NCBI GenBank assembly: GCA_024644185.1
Contig: JAHELM010000206.1
Location: 1-5,443, forward strand
Direction: 5' to 3'
Length of the DNA stretch: 5,443 bases
From: Rhodospirillales bacterium
GTDB taxonomy: Bacteria > Pseudomonadota > Alphaproteobacteria > UBA8366 > JADFVY01
This document shows positions 1 to 5,355 of this stretch, piece after piece. A program made the translations under genes and the position numbers. Under the pieces are notes generated by a model that saw only the letters and a list, made by a program, of their open reading frames with translations, ran no database searches and was not told the DNA's origin. Numbering within the stretch: position 1 is the stretch's first letter; every line of letters begins with the position of its first letter.

Positions 1-36
1 ACCAAGGGCCGCTGTTACCAGCAACCGCTTGAACAT
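1..36 (-). CDS. Start of a divergent gene with a signal-peptide-like N-terminus (partial)
   Basis: Reading the minus strand from position 36, an ATG opens MFKRLLVTAALG and runs off the window edge with no stop. One Lys and one Arg followed by a hydrophobic run is the usual opening of a Sec signal peptide, so the product is probably exported or membrane-anchored. A GGGAG Shine-Dalgarno lies on the minus strand at 50-46, nine bases before the ATG, and supports this start. A second minus-strand ATG at 41-39 is in another frame and reaches a stop (TAA at 17-15) after a few codons, so it is not the start. Only 12 residues are visible and the family cannot be named. Next to a catabolic operon, a periplasmic solute-binding protein would be a natural guess, but that is inference from context only. 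Confidence 0.55.
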   Translation of the reverse strand, partial: MFKRLLVTAALG

Positions 37-131
37 GACATGAAGCTCCCGTTTGTTGGTTTTGTGCCGGGAAGCTTAGGCCAGGTGCCGACCGCTTGGC
101 CAGAGGGTTTGCTCGATTCCCGCCATCGCCC

Positions 132-159
132 TTGCCGGGCGGGGTCGTGGCGCGATATT
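132..159 (+). promoter_or_regulatory. Weak candidate promoter in the divergent spacer, upstream of the HyuA-like gene
   Basis: TTGCCG (132-137) and GATATT (154-159) each match the sigma70 hexamers at 4 of 6 positions and are 16 bases apart. Transcription would begin near 166, giving a leader of about 50 bases before the ATG at 216. It is the best pair I found in the 37-215 spacer, but in GC-rich DNA such matches arise by chance. I saw no convincing promoter for the divergent minus-strand gene and no operator palindrome here. Confidence 0.25.
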
Positions 160-215
160 GCTGGGGCGCCGCGCCGGAGCGGCAACCCCGTTGACCAGCG
201 AGAATATCCAGCCCC

Positions 216-2228
216 ATGCCCCTGCTCCTTGGAATCGATACCGGCGGCACCTATACCGACGCGGTCCTGCTGGACGACGACCGCGGAGTCGTCGCCAAGG
301 CGAAATCGCTGACCACCCGCGACGATCTGGCGATCGGCATCGCCGGCGCGGTCGACCGCGTGCTGGCGGATTCGGGCGTGCCGGCGGGCGACATCGCGCT
401 GGTCTCGCTGTCTACCACGCTGGCCACCAATGCGCTGGTCGAAGGCTATGGCGGGCGCGTCTGCCTGGTGTTCATCGGCTTCGGCGACCCGGATCTGGAC
501 AAGGCCGGGCTGCGCGACGCGCTGGGCGCCGATCCGGCGATCCTGCTGGCCGGCGGCCACGACACCCACGGCAATCCGCGGGCGCCGTTCGACCTCGCCA
601 CGCTGGAGCAACGTCTGGCGGAAATCGGCGACACCGTCACCGGCTTTGCCGTCACCGCGCATTTCGGCAGCCGTAACCCGGCGCATGAAATCGCTGCCCG
701 CGACCTGATTCGCCGGGTTTCCGACCTGCCGGTGACCTGCGGCCACGAATTGTCGGCCAGGCTCGGCGGGCCGCGCCGGGCGCTGACCTGTCTGCTGAAC
801 GCGCGCCTCATCAGCCTGCTGAGCCGGCTGACCCATGCCACCGCCGATTTCATGGCGGCGCGCGGCATCGGCGCGCCGCTGATGGTGGTGCGCGGCGACG
901 GGGCGCTGATCTCGGCGGAACTCGCCAATGCGCGGCCGGTGGAAACCATCCTGTCCGGGCCGGCCGCCAGCCTGGTTGGCGCCGCCTGGCTGACCGGGCG
1001 GCGCGACGCCGTGGTCTCCGACATCGGCGGCACCACCACCGACGTCGCCATCCTGCGCGACGGCCAGCCGCGCATCGACGAGGACGGGGCGACGGTGGGC
1101 GGCTGGCGCACCATGGTCGAGGCGGTGGCCATGCGCACGATCGGCCTGGGCGGCGACAGCGAGGTGACGCGCGCGGAAGAGCCGGGCGACGACGCGCTCC
1201 GCCTGGGTCCGCGCCGCGTTGTGCCGATCAGCCTGCTGGCCACGCAGCACCGCGAGCTGGTCTACGAGACGCTGCACCGGCAACTGGCCGAGGACGAGCC
1301 GGCGCGCCTTGCCGGCCGCTTCATCCTGCCGATGCGGGCCAGCCCGGCGCAGCTTGCCGGCCTGTCGGTATCGGAGCGCGGCCTCTACGACCGGGCGCTG
1401 GCGGGGCCGCAGGCGCTCGACCGGCTGGCCGGCGGCGCCTTCCGGGACAGCACGCTCGCCCGGCTGGTGTCCAAGGGGCTGGTACAGGTTGCCGGCTTCA
1501 CGCCGTCCGACGCGGCGCATGTTGTGGGCGAACACGATGGCTGGGATGCCGCCGCCGCGCTGGCCGGGGCGCGGCTGTTCGCCCGCAAGCGCGACCGCAT
1601 GGGACGGCGGCTGGCGCCCGATGGCGAGACCGTGAGCCGCATGACCATCGCCACGCTGATCCGTCGTTCGGCCGAGGTTCTGCTGGAATCCGCCTTCGCC
1701 GCCGACGGGTATCATGGCAATGCGCTCAGCCGCCACGAACTGGCGGCGGCCGCGCTCGACCGGCGCGAAGGGCTGGTGCGCATCGGCCTGGAACTCGGCG
1801 TGCCGGTGATCGGCCTGGGGGCGTCGGCGGCGACCTATTACCCCCGCGTCGCCGCCCTTCTGGGGGCGGAACCCGTGGTGCCCGAACATGCCGATGTGGC
1901 CAACGCGGTCGGCGCCGTGGTCGGCCGGGTGCGGGCGGTGGCGCAGGTTACCGTCTCGCAGCCGATGCCCGGTCTGTTCCGCGTGCATTTTGCCACCGCG
2001 CCGGCCGATTTTCCGGCGCTGGACGCGGCTATCGCCGCGGCCGAGCGCGGCGTCACCGACGAGGCCCGCGACCATGCGGCCCGGGCCGGGGCGGAGGCGG
2101 TGGAAATCCGCCTCGCCCGCGAGGAAAAGGTCGCGACAGTGGATGGCCAGGCGATGTTCATCGAGGCTATCGTCACGGCAACGGCGGCGGGACGGCCGCG
2201 CATCGCAACGAAGGGAGCAACCAGGTGA
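216..2228 (+). CDS. Hydantoinase/oxoprolinase family protein (HyuA-like, ASKHA ATPase fold)
   Basis: This is a 670-residue protein of the HyuA / 5-oxoprolinase N-terminal family. Characterised members use ATP to open cyclic amides such as hydantoins or 5-oxoproline, or act as subunits of acetone-type carboxylases. The opening residues carry the first phosphate-binding loop, DTGGTYTD at 8-15. STTLATNAL at 66-74 is the conserved follow-on segment of the Hydant_A_N domain. A second phosphate loop, DIGGTTTD at 269-276, lies in the hydantoinase A domain, followed by a glycine-rich GLGGDSEV at 310-317. HADVANAVGAVVG at 558-570 is near the C-terminus. The length fits free-standing HyuA subunits rather than the roughly 1,280-residue fused 5-oxoprolinases. 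The start is fixed by an in-frame TGA at 192-194 with no start codon between it and the ATG at 216; the Shine-Dalgarno is poor. The gene overlaps the next by four bases, so the two are translationally coupled. No HyuB follows, so the reaction cannot be assigned. The protein is cytoplasmic, with no signal peptide. The family call is secure; the substrate is unknown. Confidence 0.9.
   Translation: MPLLLGIDTGGTYTDAVLLDDDRGVVAKAKSLTTRDDLAIGIAGAVDRVLADSGVPAGDIALVSLSTTLATNALVEGYGGRVCLVFIGFGDPDLDKAGLRDALGADPAILLAGGHDTHGNPRAPFDLATLEQRLAEIGDTVTGFAVTAHFGSRNPAHEIAARDLIRRVSDLPVTCGHELSARLGGPRRALTCLLNARLISLLSRLTHATADFMAARGIGAPLMVVRGDGALISAELANARPVETILSGPAASLVGAAWLTGRRDAVVSDIGGTTTDVAILRDGQPRIDEDGATVGGWRTMVEAVAMRTIGLGGDSEVTRAEEPGDDALRLGPRRVVPISLLATQHRELVYETLHRQLAEDEPARLAGRFILPMRASPAQLAGLSVSERGLYDRALAGPQALDRLAGGAFRDSTLARLVSKGLVQVAGFTPSDAAHVVGEHDGWDAAAALAGARLFARKRDRMGRRLAPDGETVSRMTIATLIRRSAEVLLESAFAADGYHGNALSRHELAAAALDRREGLVRIGLELGVPVIGLGASAATYYPRVAALLGAEPVVPEHADVANAVGAVVGRVRAVAQVTVSQPMPGLFRVHFATAPADFPALDAAIAAAERGVTDEARDHAARAGAEAVEIRLAREEKVATVDGQAMFIEAIVTATAAGRPRIATKGATR
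2211..2217 (+). promoter_or_regulatory. Ribosome binding site that fixes a GTG start inside the upstream gene
   Basis: AAGGGAG lies within the last codons of the HyuA-like gene and is seven bases before the GTG at 2225. This spacing favours GTG 2225 over the next in-frame ATG at 2240 as the start of the DmdA-like protein. GTGA at 2225-2228 serves as both the start of one gene and the stop of the other. Confidence 0.7.
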
Positions 2229-3349
2229 CCGCACCGATCATGGCCGCCTCGCGGCGCACCCGCCGCACCCCCTACAGCGACCGGGTGGAGGCGCATGGGG
2301 TCAAGGGCTACACCGTCTACAACCACATGCTGCTGCCGACCGCCTTCCGGTCGCTGGAGGAGGATTACCGGCATCTGTGCGAACATGTGCAGGTCTGGGA
2401 CGTCGCCTGCGAGCGCCAGGTGGAATTGCAGGGGCCGGACGCCGCGCGCCTGACGCAGATGATGACGCCGCGCGATCTGTCGCGGGCGCAGATCGGCCAG
2501 TGCCTTTACGCGCCGCTGGTCGACGAGGCCGGCCGCATGCTGAACGACCCGGTGATCCTGAAGCTGGCGGAAGACCGCTTCTGGCTGTCCATCGCCGATT
2601 CCGACGTGCTGCTCTGGGCCAAGGGCCTGGCGCTGGGGCTGCGGCTGGATGTGCGCATCGACGAACCCGACGTGTCGCCGCTGGCGGTGCAGGGACCGAA
2701 GTCGGACGACCTGATGGCGGCGGTGTTCGGCGATGCGGTGCGCGCCATCAAGTTCTTCCGCTTCGCCGTGCTGCCGTTCCGCGGGCGGCGGCTGGTGGTC
2801 GCCCGGTCGGGCTGGAGCAAGCAGGGCGGGTTCGAGATCTATCTCGACGATTCCAGCCTCGGCGGGGCCCTGTGGGACACCCTGTGGGAGGCCGGGCGGC
2901 CGTTCGACGTGGCGGCCGGCTGCCCCAACCTGATCGAGCGCGTGGAAGGCGGGCTGCTGTCCTACGGCAACGACATGACGCGCGAGCACAATCCGCTGGA
3001 ATGCGGCCTCGACCGCTATTGCAGCCTCGACGGCGGCCATGATTTCATCGGCCGCGCGGCGCTGCGCGACATCCGCGACCACGGGGTGGCCCGGCTGATT
3101 CGCGGCGTGCGCTTCGAGGGCGAAACCTGCCCGCCCTGCCTCGTCCCCTGGCCGGTTCGCGATGCCGGCGGCACGCTCGCCGGGCAGATGACCACCGCGG
3201 TGCATTCGCCGCGCCTCGGCAATATCGGCTTCGCCATGATGGAACGCGGGTTCTGGACTCCGGGCCAGGCGGTGACCGTGGAAGGTCCCGACGGCAAGCG
3301 CCGCGCCGGTACGGTTGCCGAACTGCCCTTCGTGTCCCCCGGCGGCTGA
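2225..3349 (+). CDS. DmdA/GcvT-family folate-dependent demethylase (DMSP demethylase-like)
   Basis: This 374-residue cytoplasmic protein belongs to the glycine cleavage T-protein (aminomethyltransferase) superfamily and most resembles the DmdA clade. DmdA moves a methyl group from dimethylsulfoniopropionate to tetrahydrofolate, giving methylmercaptopropionate and 5-methyl-THF. Its length is close to the roughly 370 residues of DmdA. DmdA-like features, recognised from memory, are RRTRRTPYSDRVE at 10-22, YTVYNHMLLPT at 29-39, VWDVACERQVE at 57-67 and MLNDPV at 105-110. The T-protein core follows: LAVQGPKSDD at 153-162, SGWSKQGGFEIY at 195-206 (the counterpart of SGYTGEDGFEIY), RVEGGLLSYGNDMT at 239-252 and a C-terminal barrel domain from about 290. 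Where T-proteins have a GG-x-x-DD stretch, this one reads GRMLNDP, so one of the two acidic residues is Asn107. The GTG start is supported by an AAGGGAG site at proper spacing. Related DmdA-like proteins may act on other S- or N-methylated compounds, so DMSP is only the leading candidate. Confidence 0.85.
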   Translation: MTAPIMAASRRTRRTPYSDRVEAHGVKGYTVYNHMLLPTAFRSLEEDYRHLCEHVQVWDVACERQVELQGPDAARLTQMMTPRDLSRAQIGQCLYAPLVDEAGRMLNDPVILKLAEDRFWLSIADSDVLLWAKGLALGLRLDVRIDEPDVSPLAVQGPKSDDLMAAVFGDAVRAIKFFRFAVLPFRGRRLVVARSGWSKQGGFEIYLDDSSLGGALWDTLWEAGRPFDVAAGCPNLIERVEGGLLSYGNDMTREHNPLECGLDRYCSLDGGHDFIGRAALRDIRDHGVARLIRGVRFEGETCPPCLVPWPVRDAGGTLAGQMTTAVHSPRLGNIGFAMMERGFWTPGQAVTVEGPDGKRRAGTVAELPFVSPGG

Positions 3350-3350
3350 C

Positions 3351-3355
3351 GGAGG
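3351..3355 (+). promoter_or_regulatory. Strong Shine-Dalgarno that decides the permease start
   Basis: GGAGG comes directly after the DmdA-like stop codon and is seven bases before the ATG at 3363. The open frame extends upstream to an ATG at 3315, but that would add 16 residues (MPNCPSCPP...) encoded inside the preceding gene, with no ribosome site. The shorter start also begins directly with a hydrophobic segment, as expected for this transporter family. Confidence 0.8.
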
Positions 3356-3362
3356 TTTCGAC

Positions 3363-4574
3363 ATGACCGGCTGGCTGGTCGGGCTGGTGTTCGCCGGCGT
3401 CTATGCCGGCATGGCGCTGGGGCGCTGGCCGGGGCTGGCGCTGGATCGCACCGGTGTGGCGCTGATCGGCGCCATTCTGCTGTTCGTCGCCGGCGCGGTC
3501 GGTCCGGCGGGGATCGTCGCCTCGATCGATTTCGCCACGCTGGCCATCCTGTTCTCGCTGATGATCCTGTCGTCGCTGGTTGCCGCCAGCGGATTCTTCG
3601 AGTGGTGCGCCGCGCGGATCGCCGGGGGTGCCGCCTCGCCGCGCATGGTTCTGGCGCTGGTTGTCGCGGTGTCGGGCGCGTTGTCCTCGGTGCTGACCAA
3701 CGATGTGGTGGTCTGGGCGATGGCGCCGGTGCTGGCGCGCGGGCTGATCGGGCGCGGCCTCGATCCGCGGCCCTATGTCATCGCGCTGGCCTGCGCGGCC
3801 AATGCCGGCAGCGCCGCCACGGTGATCGGCAATCCCCAGAACCTGCTGATCGGCCAGGCCGGGCAGCTGGGCTTCTGGCCCTTCGTGGCTGCCTGCGGCG
3901 TGCCGGCGGCAGCCGCCCTCGTGCTGGTGTATCTGGCGATCGCCCGACAGTGGCGGATTGGCGCCACGCCCGTCGCTGCCCCGGCGGAGGTTACCGCGCT
4001 GCCCTTGCAGGCGCGGCCCCTCGCCAAGGCGGCGCTGGCGGTGATGGCGCTGGTCGCCGTATTCACGCTGACCGCCGACCGCGCCGCCTGGACGCTGGCC
4101 ATCGCCGGCCTGCTGCTGCTCAGCCGCACGCTGTCGACCCGGCGACTGCTGGGCATGGTCGACTGGCACCTGCTGTTGCTGTTTGCCTGCCTGTTCGTGG
4201 TGACCGGGGCGCTGGCGGCGGGCGGCGGGCCGGCGCGGCTGCTTGCGGCGCTGCCCGAATGGCTCGATCCTGCGTCGTCCGGGGCGCTGGCGGCGCTGTC
4301 GCTGGCCGGCAGCAACTCGATCGGCAACGTGCCGCTGGTCGTCCTCGTGCTGGCGGCGCTGCCCGATCCCGGACCGGACGCGCTTTACCGGCTGGCGGTA
4401 TTCAGCACGCTCAGCGGCAATTTCCTGATCGTCGGCAGCATGGCGAACATCATCGCCGTGGAACGTGCCCGCGACGAGGGGGTGGCGATCGGCTTCGTCG
4501 ACTATGCGCGAACCGGCATACCGCTGACGCTGGTCTCCCTGGCCATCGCCTGGGGCTGGTTCGCGCTGACCTGA
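3363..4574 (+). CDS. SLC13/ArsB-type anion permease
   Basis: This 403-residue, very hydrophobic inner-membrane protein has about eleven predicted membrane segments, roughly at 2-19, 29-49, 55-75, 94-131 (two, with a break), 136-152, 173-193, 222-256 (two), 267-287, 303-333 and 382-401. It has the two-fold internal layout of the ion transporter superfamily (SLC13, CitMHS, ArsB, NhaD). In the first half, LTNDVVVWAMAP (111-122) is followed by AATVIGNPQN (151-160). In the second half, SNSIGNVP (317-324) is followed by SGNFLIVGSMANII (351-364). These paired Asn/Gly/Pro stretches form the re-entrant substrate-site hairpins in known structures of the superfamily. Known substrates include di- and tricarboxylates, sulfate and arsenite. 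The specificity cannot be read here; no arsenic genes are nearby, so arsenite export is unlikely. It follows the DmdA-like gene by 13 bases in the same operon and probably imports that pathway's substrate or exports its product. Confidence 0.85.
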   Translation: MTGWLVGLVFAGVYAGMALGRWPGLALDRTGVALIGAILLFVAGAVGPAGIVASIDFATLAILFSLMILSSLVAASGFFEWCAARIAGGAASPRMVLALVVAVSGALSSVLTNDVVVWAMAPVLARGLIGRGLDPRPYVIALACAANAGSAATVIGNPQNLLIGQAGQLGFWPFVAACGVPAAAALVLVYLAIARQWRIGATPVAAPAEVTALPLQARPLAKAALAVMALVAVFTLTADRAAWTLAIAGLLLLSRTLSTRRLLGMVDWHLLLLFACLFVVTGALAAGGGPARLLAALPEWLDPASSGALAALSLAGSNSIGNVPLVVLVLAALPDPGPDALYRLAVFSTLSGNFLIVGSMANIIAVERARDEGVAIGFVDYARTGIPLTLVSLAIAWGWFALT

Positions 4575-4581
4575 ATTCCGC

Positions 4582-4609
4582 TTGGCGGCACGCGCGGCTC
4601 GCCTATAAT
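4582..4609 (+). promoter_or_regulatory. Sigma70-type promoter for the small secreted protein
   Basis: An exact TATAAT at 4604-4609 is preceded, 16 bases upstream, by TTGGCG at 4582-4587 (4 of 6 to TTGACA). Such a -10 box stands out in DNA this rich in G and C. It sits in the 70-base gap after the permease stop. Transcription would begin near 4616, leaving a leader of about 29 bases that contains the ribosome site. The gene downstream is therefore probably its own transcription unit. Confidence 0.65.
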
Positions 4610-4627
4610 CCGGGCCGAGGGGTCTTT

Positions 4628-4635
4628 GGAGGGAG
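4628..4635 (+). promoter_or_regulatory. Ribosome binding site with competing start codons
   Basis: GGAGGGAG precedes three ATGs at 4637, 4645 and 4648. The first is one base away, too close to use, and would encode only three residues (MTA). The ATG at 4645 is nine bases away and opens the signal-peptide protein; 4648 is in the same frame one codon later and is also possible. Confidence 0.65.
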
Positions 4636-4644
4636 CATGACGGC

Positions 4645-5010
4645 ATGATGAATCCAGTAAAGCTGCGGCGGGTTTTTCGGGCGGGATGCGCGGCGTTTCT
4701 GCTCGGCGCCGGCGGTGCCGCCGCGCAGACGGCGTTTCTCGGCGGCCAGTACAGCCTTGGCCTGGTCGGCGATTACGACGGCAAGGACGTTACCGTCACG
4801 GTGGACGATCAGATTGTCGTCGACGGAATCCAGCATGTCCTTCTGGAGGGCATGGTGGAGACCTATCCGGTCGAGGCCGTGTCGCCCTATATCCATGTTC
4901 GCGTTGTCATCGACGGCGTGGGCGTCGCTGAAAACACGGTCGACATGACCGGCGCGCAGAAATTGATCCTCGTCATTCGCGGGAACTTCGTGGACGTGGG
5001 CGTGGAATAG
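4645..5010 (+). CDS. Small secreted protein of unknown function
   Basis: I do not recognise this 121-residue protein. It opens with a clear Sec signal peptide: a basic stretch KLRRVFR at 6-12, a hydrophobic core to about 24, and an Ala-x-Ala site AAA|Q at 25-28. No lipobox cysteine is present, so the product should be soluble in the periplasm or released. The mature part, about 94 residues, has no cysteine, is acidic and is rich in alternating Val/Ile with Gly and Asp (for example DVTVTVDDQIVVDG at 47-60 and VRVVIDGVGV at 85-94). This suggests a small all-beta domain. The codon use and GC-rich composition match the neighbours. It has its own TATAAT promoter and ribosome site, so it need not share the role of the upstream operon. 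A small periplasmic binding or stability factor is possible, but nothing in the sequence proves a role. Its reality as a gene is supported by the signal peptide, promoter and ribosome site together. Confidence 0.75.
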   Translation: MMNPVKLRRVFRAGCAAFLLGAGGAAAQTAFLGGQYSLGLVGDYDGKDVTVTVDDQIVVDGIQHVLLEGMVETYPVEAVSPYIHVRVVIDGVGVAENTVDMTGAQKLILVIRGNFVDVGVE

Positions 5011-5013
5011 GCG

Positions 5014-5031
5014 CCTCGGAACGAGCCGAGG
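5014..5031 (+). terminator. Possible hairpin terminator after the small secreted protein
   Basis: CCTCGG (5014-5019) and CCGAGG (5026-5031) form a perfect 6-bp GC-rich stem with a 6-base AACGAG loop, three bases after the stop codon. The stretch that follows (GTCTTGCGG) has few T residues, so a classic intrinsic terminator is not complete. It may be a weak terminator or an RNA 3'-end stabiliser. Confidence 0.35.
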
Positions 5032-5209
5032 GTCTTGCGGCTGAAAGTCTCGCATCCCGCGGCGAACCTGATCTAAAAAGTAAAAAAAATATTAATAATG
5101 GTCCGATCTTGTGACCGGACTCAAAAAAGCAAATAAATAAGATTGCCCGATCAGTCTCTGGGGGCCTAATCCAAATTTCTTTAATCTCAGAACGTTAGAG
5201 TCCCGCACT

Positions 5210-5239
5210 TTGCATTTTAGGGAAATTGATTTCGATACT
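5210..5239 (+). promoter_or_regulatory. Weak candidate promoter for the Flp pilin gene
   Basis: TTGCAT (5210-5215; 3 of 6) and GATACT (5234-5239; 4 of 6 to TATAAT) are 18 bases apart. This would start transcription near 5246, at the edge of the 18-bp palindrome, and give a leader of about 110 bases. No better pair was found closer to the gene. I looked for a sigma54 GG-N10-GC element and for full TTAA-N7-TTAA CtrA boxes and found neither. Confidence 0.25.
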
Positions 5240-5246
5240 GGCGCCT

Positions 5247-5264
5247 ATGACCCAATTGGGTCAT
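5247..5264. promoter_or_regulatory. Perfect 18-bp palindrome, candidate operator upstream of the pilin gene
   Basis: ATGACCCAATTGGGTCAT equals its own reverse complement over all 18 bases, with no central spacer; the symmetry ends at both flanks. It ends 91 bases before the pilin ATG. A spacerless palindrome of this size is typical of a site for a dimeric regulator and is a poor RNA hairpin, since it leaves no loop unless central pairs open. I cannot match it to a known regulator. If the weak promoter just upstream is real, a protein bound here would cover the transcription start and repress. Confidence 0.5.
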
Positions 5265-5355
5265 GCGACCGCGGGGCGGCTGCCTGTACATGTTCGATCA
5301 CGCGGTGCCCATGAGGGGGGTCGCTGTTAGTGAGTAAATTGAGGAGAACATTGAT

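Larger units (their letters stand above)
5011..5355. other. Non-coding spacer with an AT-rich block upstream of the pilin gene
   Basis: This 345-base spacer separates the small secreted protein from the pilin gene and I find no convincing gene in it. Its composition breaks sharply from the rest of the window: 5071-5100 has 27 A/T out of 30 and 5071-5140 has 52 of 70, with runs such as TAAAAAAAATATTAATAAT. The right part, from about 5260, returns to high GC. The AT block could be curved DNA, a nucleoid-protein (IHF/H-NS-like) site or an UP-like element for the pilin promoter. The downstream half also holds a palindrome and a weak promoter candidate, listed separately. Confidence 0.6.

Noticed and set aside
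40..312. 90-codon plus-strand open frame crossing the divergent spacer
   Set aside because: It runs out of frame into the HyuA-like gene, has no recognisable domain, and its start overlaps the ribosome site of the divergent gene. The first part has ordinary residues but no supporting signal.
15..2234. 739-codon minus-strand open frame opposite the HyuA-like gene
   Set aside because: Arg/Gln/His/Gly-rich translation with no recognisable domain, exactly opposite a gene with strong family motifs; long antisense frames are expected in DNA this GC-rich.
3315..3362. Upstream ATG extending the permease by 16 residues
   Set aside because: It lies inside the DmdA-like gene without a ribosome site; the GGAGG at 3351-3355 points to the ATG at 3363.
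1838..3364. 508-codon minus-strand open frame opposite the DmdA-like gene
   Set aside because: Low-complexity GC-bias translation antisense to a well-supported gene, with no ribosome site or domain.
3045..4646. 533-codon minus-strand open frame opposite the permease
   Set aside because: Arg/Gln-rich antisense shadow; the plus-strand frame encodes a coherent membrane transporter.
3602..4648. 348-codon plus-strand frame within the permease gene
   Set aside because: Arg/Ala/Gly-rich +2/+3 shadow of the transporter frame.
4603..5055. 150-codon minus-strand frame opposite the small secreted protein
   Set aside because: The plus strand has a signal peptide, promoter and ribosome site; the minus frame has none of these.
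5100..5121. Hairpin GTCCG/CGGAC with a 10-base loop, considered as a terminator
   Set aside because: The stem is only 5 bp plus a G-T pair, no T-tract follows on the plus strand, and no minus-strand gene lies upstream that would need it.
5166..5198. TTAA/CTAA/TTAG half-sites resembling CtrA boxes upstream of flp
   Set aside because: No pair has the TTAA-N7-TTAA spacing; TTAA (5181) and TTAG (5195) are 10 bases apart, and the block is AT-rich enough for chance hits.
5290..5337. 15-codon ORF (MFDHAVPMRGVAVSE) just before the pilin gene, considered as a leader peptide
   Set aside because: No ribosome site before its ATG and no regulatory codon run; it is short enough to be chance.
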